A DNA stretch of 5,358 nucleotides from Candidatus Pacearchaeota archaeon RBG_13_36_9 (GCA_001786395.1 MFWN01000034.1:217-5574); one strand, 5' to 3'. Positions 1 to 5,358 are shown, counted from the stretch's first letter. The notes: a model not told the origin generated them from the sequence alone. Program-made: numbers and translations.

Positions 1-453
1 ACCAGCTATAACTGGACTTTCAAAAAATACGAATGTGTCCTTTCTGTTATTTGTCCTGGCTGGATAGATTATGAAGGCTCAAAATCAAACAGGATATTAA
101 GATGGTGGAAAGACAACCCTTTATTCATGAGAAGAATTACTGCCCATGAATTAATCGAAGGGCATTTCTTTCAGATTTATAGAAGAAAATTTCTGAATAA
201 AAATCTTACAGAAGGGCAGATTTGGGCTCTTTCTGAAGTTGTGGCATATACATTGACTTCGGTGCCAAAAGAAGCAAAGAGATTTTGGCCCTGGGGAACA
301 AATTATATGGGTAGCTATTATGCACATACAGGATATTCGCAATTGGAAGAGTTGAGAAAGAAGCTAAAAAATGTGTTTTTAAAAAGAAAAAGTTTTGATG
401 ATTATATTAAAAAAAGCATAGCAATTGTTAAAAGATATCCAAGAATAAACTAA
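1..453 (+). CDS. C-terminal part of an unrecognised protein with a metallopeptidase-like HELIEGH motif (5' end outside window)
   Basis: The frame is open from the first base to the TAA at 451-453, giving 150 visible residues. An internal ATG at 127 is unlikely to be the start: the upstream 42 codons are open and protein-like (they include CPGWIDYEG and RILRWWKDNP), and there is no TATA box or Shine-Dalgarno sequence before the ATG. At visible residues 49-55 the protein reads HELIEGH, followed at residue 79 by a glutamate in ALSEVVAY. This resembles a gluzincin arrangement (HEXXH plus a downstream Glu on a helix), but the second His of HEXXH is Glu here and a His lies two residues further on. 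A zinc hydrolase, or an inactive relative, is therefore an inference only. The tail is Lys/Arg-rich (KKLKNVFLKRK). No signal peptide can be judged because the N-terminus is missing. The gene is convergent with rtcB and their stop codons are directly adjacent. Confidence 0.75.
   Translation, partial: TSYNWTFKKYECVLSVICPGWIDYEGSKSNRILRWWKDNPLFMRRITAHELIEGHFFQIYRRKFLNKNLTEGQIWALSEVVAYTLTSVPKEAKRFWPWGTNYMGSYYAHTGYSQLEELRKKLKNVFLKRKSFDDYIKKSIAIVKRYPRIN
408..416 (-). terminator. Possible T-tract terminator after rtcB
   Basis: On the minus strand a run of seven T (opposite A at 409-415) lies about 40 nt past the rtcB stop codon, inside the 3' end of the convergent gene. Archaeal transcription often ends at T-rich tracts without a hairpin. 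Because the two genes meet with no spacer, any rtcB terminator must lie in this gene. AT-rich sequence makes such runs common, so this is weak evidence. Confidence 0.3.
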
Positions 454-3363
454 TCAGCCTTTCATAACAACAACCGGTTTTACTTTCACTACTAAGTCTC
501 CAATTCCAGCTTTATGGCTTGTTTTTACAACCTCATCAATGTCCTTGTAAACTTGCGGAGCTTCTTCTGCCAATCCTTTCCAGCTCCCTGCCAGGACTTC
601 TATTCCTTTTTCATTGAGCTGTTTTTTAATTTCTTCCCCTCTTAAAGTTCTTAAAGCAGCGCTTCTTGAGCTAACTCTCCCTGCTCCGTGGGCAGTTGAG
701 CCGAAAGAGATTTCCTCTGCTTTTTTTGTGCCAACTAAAACATAAGAAGCTGTTCCCATGCTCCCCGGAAGAATAACCGGCTGCCCAACTGCTCTGTAAT
801 CTTGCGGAATTTCTTTTCTTCCTGGCCCAAAGCTTCTTGTTGCTCCTTTTCTCATAACTAAAACTTCCTTTTCTTTCCCGTCAATAATATGTTTCTCAAA
901 CTTGGCAATGTTATGGCAGACATCATATACAACCTCTGCCTCAAATTTAGGAAAAATCCTTTTCATTGTTTCTCTTACCCAGTGGGTTATAAGCTGCTTG
1001 TTTGCAAAAGAGAAATTAGCTGCAGCAGCCATTGCGCCAAAATATTTTTTTCCAAGCTCTGACTTTATAGGGGCGTTTACAAGCTCTCTGTCCTGCTCTG
1101 GCCAGCCATACTTATCTTCCATCTCCCTGATATAGTCAGAAGCTACCTGATGCCCTAATCCTCTTGAGCCGCAATGAATCATTATTGTTATCATTCCTTT
1201 TTCCAGGCCAAACACTTTGGCAATTTTCTCATCAAAAACTTCATCAACTATCTGAACTTCTAAAAAATGATTTCCAGCTCCAAGGCTTCCTAGCTGCGGA
1301 ATCCCTCTTGCCATAGCCCTTTGGGATACATAAGAGGGATTTGCCTCTTTCATGCATCCTTCTTCTTCTGTATGTTTCCAGTCAGCTTCAACTCCATAAC
1401 CTTTTTTAACAGCCCATTGCGTCCCTTCTCTTAAAACCCCGTCCAGCTCTTCTTTGCTTAATTTAATTCTTCCTTTCTCTCCAACACCCGACGGAACATC
1501 CCTGTAAAGCATGTCAACAATCTGTTTTTTCTTTCCTTCTATGTCTTCTAGCTTAAGGTTTGTACGAAGAAGGCGGACGCTGCAGTTTGAAACAACAAAT
1601 CCATTAGCGATAAAATTGTGGTTATCGTTGTCCATTGTGAAGTCATAAACAAAATTGTTGTGTTCTATTTCTTTTTTGCTTTCGATTTCGTCCCAAATAA
1701 ATCCTTCTTCACCATAACAATTTTTTTCAACAAATTCATTAAAGGAAATAAAACAAAAAGCGACTCTGCTTCCTGTTCTCCCGTAATCTTGATAATATAT
1801 CGCTTTATCAATAAAATATTTATTGGCATATTTTGAGGATAGTGAATTAATTATTTTGCTTTTAGTAAATCCCTGTTTTTTCATTTCTCTTGCCTTTATC
1901 ATTGTTTCTTCTCTAAAATTTAATATTTTCTCTTTTTGTTTTAGCCATAGAATTGCAGCATTTGCCAATTTTCTTTTCTTGGCATTATAGTCATAACCTA
2001 TCTTGGAAAAAAACTTAATTAAATTTTCATAATTGGTATAAATCATTAACCTTATTCTTGTAGATTTTGAACCATTCAATTCATCAGTACGCAATTTAAT
2101 AAGCACGCTTCTAACACCAAATTCTTCAAGAATAGCCGAAATTTGATTAACAAAATTTAGCCCATGAAGGGAATACCTTTTATTCATAGTATAAACAGGT
2201 CCATATAAATTAAATGCGTGCCCAGTCATAGTTTTAGGAGAACTCATCTCCGCTCCGAATAAACTTGCTAGGAACAACCTTTTGTACCATCTTACGGATT
2301 TCATAATCCATTCTGGAATATTGTAATCTTGTTCTGCTTTATTTCCATAAGGAGTCCCTAAAAGAGTAAATAAAACCGCAAGAGCGCTCGAATGGCAATG
2401 TAAGGATTCTTCAACTCTTGAGAATTCATACTCAGAATATTGGGTTTTCATTTTATGTTTTCTCTCCCTTGAGAATATATGCGAACAAAACCCTACTTTT
2501 TCCAAGTCCTTTTTTATCAATTCTAAATCCTCTTTTCTCCCATAAAGTCCTAGTTGAGAATTCTTTGCTATAGAAATACTTCCATCTCCAAAAATAAAGC
2601 CCATTAGCTTTATTAGATAAGGTATCTTAGGATTATCTGAATAAAGAGGCAGCAATCCCAAGGATTTTAATTTATTTTTTATCTGCAATTTTGAAGTAAA
2701 ACTTCTATCCAACGCATCTATACCATTTTCATTAACTAGCAAGATTCTTTCGGGTTTTTCATATTCGACTCCGGTAAAGGGATAGGTCAAAACCTCTTCG
2801 CCTGTTGTTATATCCTTAACCTGTTTCATTCCATCTTTTGTGTAAACTGGGTGCTCGGCAGTAGCAAAAATTTCTTCCCCAGACTTTGTTTTTATCTTAA
2901 TGATCTTTTCAGAGTTTTTTTTCAAAAATAAACTTATCTTGGAATTGCTCCCTTTTTTATTATCTTTACAGAGAATAGTTAAAGATTCATTTTCATAATT
3001 CTCCTCAAAATCCTTTATTTTTTTCCAGTATCCAAACTCGCTTAATATTTTAGAGTCTTCACTCAGGCAGTTTATGTCATATCCCACGCCGCCTGGGCTT
3101 ATAATTCCTTCATCCAAATCAAAAGCAGCAACCCCCCCAATGCTAAATCCATACCCCTGGTGAGCATCCGGGCAGGCAATACTTGCCTTAAGTATGCCGG
3201 GAAGCATTGCAACATTTTTAACCTGGGTTAGGGTTATATCTTCTTTCATCTTTTCTAGAAGCTTCTCGCTTGCAAAAATCTTTCCAGGAACATTCATTGC
3301 CCCTTCCTTGGGAATTTCCCATTCATAATCGCTTATTTTCTTTAAGTTTATTTCTTCTGCCAT
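454..3363 (-). CDS. rtcB: RtcB-type RNA-splicing ligase precursor, interrupted by an intein
   Basis: RtcB joins RNA 2',3'-cyclic phosphate or 3'-phosphate ends to 5'-OH ends with GTP and Mn2+. In archaea it is the tRNA exon ligase. The precursor has 969 residues: N-extein 1-98, intein 99-593, C-extein 594-969. The spliced product would be 474 residues, close to the roughly 480 of the archaeal enzyme. Signature residues are all present: CPDAHQGYGFSIGG (64-77), GGVGYDIN ending at Asn98 with Asp96, Cys594 directly after the intein (the metal-binding Cys, mature position 99), GAGNHF with Asn698/His699, IHCGSRGLGHQ with His730, CHNIAKFE with His817, and STAHGAGR with His892 (mature 397), the expected guanylylated histidine. 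The C-terminus follows the family pattern (VYKDIDEVV, then KPVVVMKG). The ATG at 3361-3363 begins a normal RtcB N-terminus. It lies 5 nt after the stop of the 172-residue gene, with no Shine-Dalgarno sequence and no TATA box at the expected distance, so cotranscription is likely. Confidence 0.97.
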   Translation of the reverse strand: MAEEINLKKISDYEWEIPKEGAMNVPGKIFASEKLLEKMKEDITLTQVKNVAMLPGILKASIACPDAHQGYGFSIGGVAAFDLDEGIISPGGVGYDINCLSEDSKILSEFGYWKKIKDFEENYENESLTILCKDNKKGSNSKISLFLKKNSEKIIKIKTKSGEEIFATAEHPVYTKDGMKQVKDITTGEEVLTYPFTGVEYEKPERILLVNENGIDALDRSFTSKLQIKNKLKSLGLLPLYSDNPKIPYLIKLMGFIFGDGSISIAKNSQLGLYGRKEDLELIKKDLEKVGFCSHIFSRERKHKMKTQYSEYEFSRVEESLHCHSSALAVLFTLLGTPYGNKAEQDYNIPEWIMKSVRWYKRLFLASLFGAEMSSPKTMTGHAFNLYGPVYTMNKRYSLHGLNFVNQISAILEEFGVRSVLIKLRTDELNGSKSTRIRLMIYTNYENLIKFFSKIGYDYNAKKRKLANAAILWLKQKEKILNFREETMIKAREMKKQGFTKSKIINSLSSKYANKYFIDKAIYYQDYGRTGSRVAFCFISFNEFVEKNCYGEEGFIWDEIESKKEIEHNNFVYDFTMDNDNHNFIANGFVVSNCSVRLLRTNLKLEDIEGKKKQIVDMLYRDVPSGVGEKGRIKLSKEELDGVLREGTQWAVKKGYGVEADWKHTEEEGCMKEANPSYVSQRAMARGIPQLGSLGAGNHFLEVQIVDEVFDEKIAKVFGLEKGMITIMIHCGSRGLGHQVASDYIREMEDKYGWPEQDRELVNAPIKSELGKKYFGAMAAAANFSFANKQLITHWVRETMKRIFPKFEAEVVYDVCHNIAKFEKHIIDGKEKEVLVMRKGATRSFGPGRKEIPQDYRAVGQPVILPGSMGTASYVLVGTKKAEEISFGSTAHGAGRVSSRSAALRTLRGEEIKKQLNEKGIEVLAGSWKGLAEEAPQVYKDIDEVVKTSHKAGIGDLVVKVKPVVVMKG
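1585..3069 (-). mobile_element. Intein with LAGLIDADG homing endonuclease inside rtcB (495 residues)
   Basis: Precursor residues 99-593. The N-terminal splicing block begins CLSEDSKIL with Cys99 as nucleophile. Block B is TAEHPVY (Thr168, His171). The endonuclease has two LAGLIDADG-type helices: LMGFIFGDGS (253-262, acidic Asp260) and FLASLFGAEM (364-373, acidic Glu372), 112 residues apart, so both catalytic acids are retained. Residues about 484-523 (from EETMIKAREMKKQGFTKSKI) look like a small helix-turn-helix before the C-terminal splicing blocks; that is inference. Block F is VYDFTMDNDNHNF, and block G ends NGFVVSN with Asn593, followed by Cys594 as +1. The penultimate residue is Ser instead of the common His. 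The insertion point, between GYDIN and the metal-binding Cys, is one used by known archaeal RtcB inteins such as that of Pyrococcus horikoshii. The DNA is visibly more AT-rich than the exteins. It appears complete for both splicing and homing. Confidence 0.95.
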
Positions 3364-3368
3364 TTTAA

Positions 3369-3887
3369 TTATAACTCATAAACCCCTGTTTCTGTGTCCG
3401 TCACAAATACTTCGCCTTTATAAACAATTCTATGGTGAAACCTTTTGGTTGTAGGATTTCTTTCATTCAGTTCCATAGCTTCAATTTTTTCACCTGAATT
3501 TAATAATTCGAAAAAAGAGCCAGGCATTAGAGCTGTTTGAACATCCACCTTATTTAACAGGGTTGAAGCTTTTCTATAATGCCTTAAATCTAAATAGCCC
3601 CTTGCTTTTGCATAGTGGTCTAAGGATTTTTCATACAGGTTTGGAGAGTTAAGTATGATTCCTAAGGCTCTTAACAACCCGCTTTTGCTCAATTCTCTTG
3701 CGCCAATTCTGTTATCTGCCTCACTAAAAAATATTGATGCTGCATATAAAATCGGGCATAATGGCAAATGAAGCACTGCATCGAGCATCTCTTGCTTTCT
3801 TAACTCCGGGCTTAAACTTCGGCTTACACTTTCAGGAACATTAACAATGCATTTTTTATTTCCGTCTGTAAATGCCATTTCAACCAT
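3369..3887 (-). CDS. Unrecognised 172-residue protein, first gene of the rtcB operon
   Basis: I do not recognise this family. The N-terminus (residues 1-20) reads as a short beta-type segment, MAFTDGNKKCIVNVPES. Residues about 27-115 look mostly helical, with a moderately hydrophobic stretch LPLCPILYAASIFF (41-54) that is too short and isolated to call a membrane anchor confidently. A stretch from SPNLYEKSLDHYAKARG through LRHYRKASTLLNK (81-113) has a TPR-like spacing of aromatic and small residues (inference). The C-terminus, HHRIVYKGEVFVTDTETG (151-168), looks like a beta hairpin. No signal peptide is seen. The ATG at 3885-3887 is preferred over the in-frame ATG at 3876-3878 because a TATA-like box lies at the leaderless distance from the former. 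Its TAA is 5 nt before the rtcB ATG, so the two are probably one transcript. That places it near RNA ligation or repair by context only. Confidence 0.8.
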   Translation of the reverse strand: MVEMAFTDGNKKCIVNVPESVSRSLSPELRKQEMLDAVLHLPLCPILYAASIFFSEADNRIGARELSKSGLLRALGIILNSPNLYEKSLDHYAKARGYLDLRHYRKASTLLNKVDVQTALMPGSFFELLNSGEKIEAMELNERNPTTKRFHHRIVYKGEVFVTDTETGVYEL

Positions 3888-3908
3888 ATAAACACAAGAA
3901 GAAATAGG

Positions 3909-3917
3909 TTTTTATAG
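3909..3917 (-). promoter_or_regulatory. TATA-like promoter of the 172-residue gene and rtcB operon
   Basis: On the minus strand the sequence reads CTATAAAAA, with its TATAAA core centred about 26 nt before the ATG at 3887. This fits an archaeal TATA box for a leaderless transcript. A second AT-rich box, AAAATATATAAAAC (minus strand, 3917-3930), would place the start roughly 10 nt further upstream and is an alternative. Confidence 0.55.
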
Positions 3918-3937
3918 TTTTATATATTTTGATAGCC

Positions 3938-3946
3938 TTTATAAAT
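3938..3946 (+). promoter_or_regulatory. TATA-like promoter of the YdeI-family gene
   Basis: The sequence TTTATAAAT has its core centred about 25-26 nt before the ATG at 3967, the archaeal TATA-box distance for a transcript that begins at the start codon. No Shine-Dalgarno sequence precedes the ATG. An out-of-frame ATG at 3962-3964 is ignored because its frame is not the coding one. Confidence 0.55.
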
Positions 3947-3966
3947 TTTAAAGGTCTTCTAATGGC

Positions 3967-4602
3967 ATGGAAATAACTAAAACTCTCTATGTGACTAATA
4001 GAAAAGACTGGCGTTCCTGGTTGGTTGAAAACTATAATAAAGAAAAGGAAATCTGGCTGATTTATTACAAAAAATCTTCAGGAAAGCCAAGAATATCTTA
4101 TAACGATGCAGTTGAAGAAGCCCTGTGCTACGGCTGGATAGACAGTACTGTAAAGAAGATTGATGAAGAAAAGTTTGCCCAGAGATTTTCTCCAAGAAAT
4201 AAAGGAAGCCAGCTGTCAGAAATGAACAGGCAGCGCCTCTGCAAGCTAATCTTAGAAAAGAAAATGACAAAAGCCGGGCTTGATGCAGTTTCTCATGTAT
4301 TTAACTCAGAAGAAGAAAAATTCATAATGTCAGAAAAATCTGATTTTTCTGAGCATCCTAAAAACGAGCGCCGAAAGCGCATCGTTTTTTTGATGTCAGA
4401 AGATATGCTAGAAGCGATAAAAAAAGACAAGCAAGCCTGGAAAAACTTCCAGAATTTACCAGAAAGCTATAAGCGAATAAGAATTGCGTATATAGAGCAC
4501 TCAAGAAAAAGAGGAGAAAAGGAATTTAAAAAAAGGCTGAACAATTTTATCAAGCTTACTGCGAAAAACAAAAAGTTTGGATTTGTAAAAGAAATGAGAT
4601 AA
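3967..4602 (+). CDS. YdeI/OmdA-family protein (YdeI or OmpD-associated family)
   Basis: A 211-residue protein with the full family pattern. Residues 1-110 contain DWRSWLVENY, then EIWLIYYKKSSGKP, the hallmark EALCYGWIDSTVKKID (51-66), QRFSPRNKGSQLSEMNRQR (72-90) and MTKAGLDAV (100-108). After a linker of about residues 111-146, the C-terminal OmdA-like helical domain reads AWKNFQNLPESYKRIRIAYI (157-176) and continues with a Lys-rich tail ending in KNKKFG. The family is widespread in bacteria and found in some archaea. Its biochemical role is not established; the name reflects an association with bacteriocin or peptide resistance in enterobacteria, which should not be transferred here. No signal peptide or membrane segment is seen, so it is probably cytoplasmic. 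It is a single-gene unit, divergent from the rtcB operon. The linker-coding DNA holds two inverted repeats that are described separately. Confidence 0.9.
   Translation: MEITKTLYVTNRKDWRSWLVENYNKEKEIWLIYYKKSSGKPRISYNDAVEEALCYGWIDSTVKKIDEEKFAQRFSPRNKGSQLSEMNRQRLCKLILEKKMTKAGLDAVSHVFNSEEEKFIMSEKSDFSEHPKNERRKRIVFLMSEDMLEAIKKDKQAWKNFQNLPESYKRIRIAYIEHSRKRGEKEFKKRLNNFIKLTAKNKKFGFVKEMR
4330..4352. repeat. Perfect 11-nt inverted repeat in the YdeI linker
   Basis: The arms TCAGAAAAATC and GATTTTTCTGA are exact reverse complements separated by one base (4341). As RNA this would form a 10-bp stem with a 3-nt loop. It encodes part of the interdomain linker (around MSEKSDFSE) and lies 7 nt before a second inverted repeat. 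Confidence 0.7.
4360..4389. repeat. Imperfect hairpin followed by a T run, in the YdeI linker
   Basis: GCGC at 4368-4371 pairs with GCGC at 4377-4380 around the loop CGAAA. After a bulged A at 4381, eight further pairs form between AAAAACGA (4360-4367) and TCGTTTTT (4382-4389). The T run continues to 4391, so on either strand this resembles a hairpin-plus-T-tract terminator, although it sits inside a coding region. Confidence 0.6.
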
Positions 4603-4612
4603 GTTTCTGGTC

Positions 4613-4630
4613 TTTGTTTTTTTATTTTAT
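4613..4630 (+). terminator. T-rich terminator after the YdeI-family gene
   Basis: Starting 10 nt past the TAA, the plus strand is almost pure T (TTTGTTTTTTTATTTTAT). This matches the U-rich termination signals of archaea. No hairpin precedes it. Confidence 0.55.
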
Positions 4631-4656
4631 GAAACCTTGCTTATTTGTCTTCTTAC

Positions 4657-4947
4657 CTATAGAATTCTTCTTCTAGTTCTTCCCCCAATCCGATAATTTG
4701 TTTTTATTTCACCAGAATATATCCTGTGCACAGGTCCTGCTGAGACATTTCCTATAGCTTCTCCTGTATCTATTGAAACTATCTGATATCCAGTTTACCC
4801 CCCAATTAAATACCTTGTTTCTTGGCCAGTTCTTGAATCAACAATTCTTCTACCGCTCTTCCCTCCAACAATAAATCCAGTTTCAGCAGTGTCAGGAACA
4901 CCGAGCAACTTTGTCAATTTTTTCAGCTTTTTTCTTGTGCTGTTCAT
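4657..4947 (-). pseudogene. Small reading frame interrupted by an in-frame TAA (50 codons, then 45 more)
   Basis: From the ATG at 4945-4947 the minus strand encodes 50 residues beginning MNSTRKKLKKLTKLLGVP, then a TAA at 4795-4797. The same frame continues open for 45 codons to a TAG at 4657-4659. The two parts look like one basic, beta-type, Gly/Arg-rich protein: both carry an aromatic-x-I-G-G pattern (RYLIGG before the stop, NYRIGG near the end) and TG-containing turns (SRTGQE, SIDTGEA). The N-terminus is strongly basic, suggesting nucleic-acid binding or a charged tail (inference). A TATA-like box sits at the leaderless distance. The stop follows six G residues, so it could be a nonsense change, paired indels or a sequencing error. 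Alternatively only the 50-residue product (4795-4947) is made. I do not recognise the family. It is convergent with the YdeI gene and lies downstream of archease. Confidence 0.5.
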
Positions 4948-4964
4948 TATACTTGCTATTTAAG

Positions 4965-4976
4965 TTAATTTAAAAA
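4965..4976 (-). promoter_or_regulatory. TATA-like box of the interrupted small gene
   Basis: The minus strand reads TTTTTAAATTAA, with its TTTAAA core centred about 24-25 nt before the ATG at 4947, as for the other two promoters in the window. The T run could also serve as the terminator of archease, whose stop is about 25 nt upstream. Confidence 0.4.
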
Positions 4977-5001
4977 GATTATTACACTTCAGAACATTTT
5001 T

Positions 5002-5358
5002 TCAAACATCAACAACAACCTGGCACACCCACAACCCCTTATTTTCTCCCTCTGTTTCCTGCTTCACAAACATTTGATTATAAGTTATTGCCTTAACATC
5101 ATTTGTTATTTTATAATTGCCTGCTTTGTCTCCTATGACTTCAGCTTCCAGCTCTTCCTCGCTGATGCTTATTTTTTCTATTCTGCTTAATAAAAATCCT
5201 TCTGTATCAAGCAGAAACAAAAATTCTTCCAAAAAATTATACAATAAAGAGCTGCAGTCTTTTCCGCTTGCATCTATCTTCCACTTAATTTTTTCCTGAA
5301 TTTTTACTCCTTTAGTTATTGTTTCCGCCAAAGCATAGGCTGCATTGGAAAATGCTTC
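5002..5358 (-). CDS. Archease, RtcB activator (N-terminus outside window)
   Basis: Archease binds a metal and stimulates RtcB guanylylation, allowing multiple turnovers of RNA ligation. 118 residues are visible and the frame runs unbroken to the window edge, so the start is not present. The visible part begins EAFSNAAYALAE, matching the family segment after the missing HTADV region that carries a metal-binding Asp. An in-frame TTG at 5329-5331 falls within this conserved helix and is not a start. Further family features are the acidic-aromatic stretch LLYNFLEEFLFLLDTEG, EAEVIGD, EIKAVTY-like DVKAITYNQM, and the C-terminal GLWVCQVVVDV with the near-terminal Asp. Where many relatives have TYH, this protein has TYN. 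About 20-25 residues appear to be missing, judged from a usual length near 140. It is on the same strand as rtcB, 1.6 kb away, which supports the assignment. Confidence 0.9.
   Translation of the reverse strand, partial: EAFSNAAYALAETITKGVKIQEKIKWKIDASGKDCSSLLYNFLEEFLFLLDTEGFLLSRIEKISISEEELEAEVIGDKAGNYKITNDVKAITYNQMFVKQETEGENKGLWVCQVVVDV

Noticed and set aside
127..129. ATG as start of the first gene
   Set aside because: The frame is open and protein-like for all 42 codons upstream to the window edge, and no promoter or Shine-Dalgarno sequence precedes it.
151..342. Minus-strand open frame of 63 codons
   Set aside because: It is antisense to the HELIEGH-containing gene and has no supporting start signal.
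902..1135. Plus-strand open frame of 77 codons
   Set aside because: It is antisense to the highly conserved C-extein of rtcB and has no recognisable protein features.
1618..1836. Plus-strand open frame of 72 codons
   Set aside because: It is antisense to the C-terminal part of the intein; its composition (Phe, Ile, Lys) reflects AT-rich shadow sequence.
1585..3069. A separate gene inserted in rtcB, or rtcB broken into two genes
   Set aside because: One continuous frame spans the whole region and the insertion has splicing motifs at both ends, so an intein explains it.
3995..4270. Minus-strand open frame of 91 codons
   Set aside because: It is antisense to the conserved N-terminal domain of the YdeI-family gene.
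4723..4734. 12-nt perfect palindrome CCTGTGCACAGG
   Set aside because: It sits within the interrupted small frame, has no partner copy or positional logic, and can be chance.
5117..5299. Plus-strand open frame of 60 codons
   Set aside because: It is antisense to archease and low in complexity (Ser-rich).
5329..5331. TTG as start of archease
   Set aside because: It lies inside the conserved helix EAFSNAAYALAE of the family; the true start is beyond the window.

Overview
The window looks archaeal, most like a small AT-rich genome of the DPANN type (inference). Three lines of evidence support this. It encodes an RtcB RNA ligase interrupted by an intein, and archease, the RtcB partner. Three genes have TATA-like boxes centred about 24-27 nt upstream of their ATG with no visible Shine-Dalgarno sequence, which is the archaeal leaderless arrangement. 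Runs of T, rather than classical hairpin terminators, lie after the genes.

Layout from left to right: (1) 1-453, plus strand: the C-terminal part of a gene cut by the window edge, an unrecognised protein with a metallopeptidase-like HELIEGH motif. (2) 454-3363, minus strand: rtcB, whose stop codon abuts the stop of the previous gene with no base between. Codons 99-593 (1585-3069) are a full-length intein with a LAGLIDADG homing endonuclease, inserted immediately before the active-site cysteine; the spliced ligase would be 474 residues. (3) 3369-3887, minus strand: an unknown 172-residue protein, 5 nt upstream of rtcB and probably its operon partner. (4) 3888-3966: a compact divergent promoter region. 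(5) 3967-4602, plus strand: a YdeI/OmdA-family protein whose interdomain linker is encoded by two adjacent inverted repeats between 9-nt direct repeats. (6) 4657-4947, minus strand: a short reading frame with its own TATA-like box, interrupted by an in-frame TAA after 50 codons; a probable pseudogene or a very short gene. (7) 5002-5358, minus strand: archease, missing its N-terminus at the window edge.

The functional theme is RNA repair and tRNA exon ligation. RtcB joins 2',3'-cyclic phosphate (or 3'-phosphate) and 5'-OH ends using GTP and Mn2+, and archease promotes its guanylylation and turnover. They lie 1.6 kb apart on the same strand with unrelated genes between. The least explained items are the 172-residue rtcB neighbour, the stop-interrupted small frame, the hairpin-rich YdeI linker, and the variant zinc-binding motif in the first gene. 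I see no CRISPR array, tRNA, rRNA or insertion sequence. I do not see a clearly new multi-gene system.
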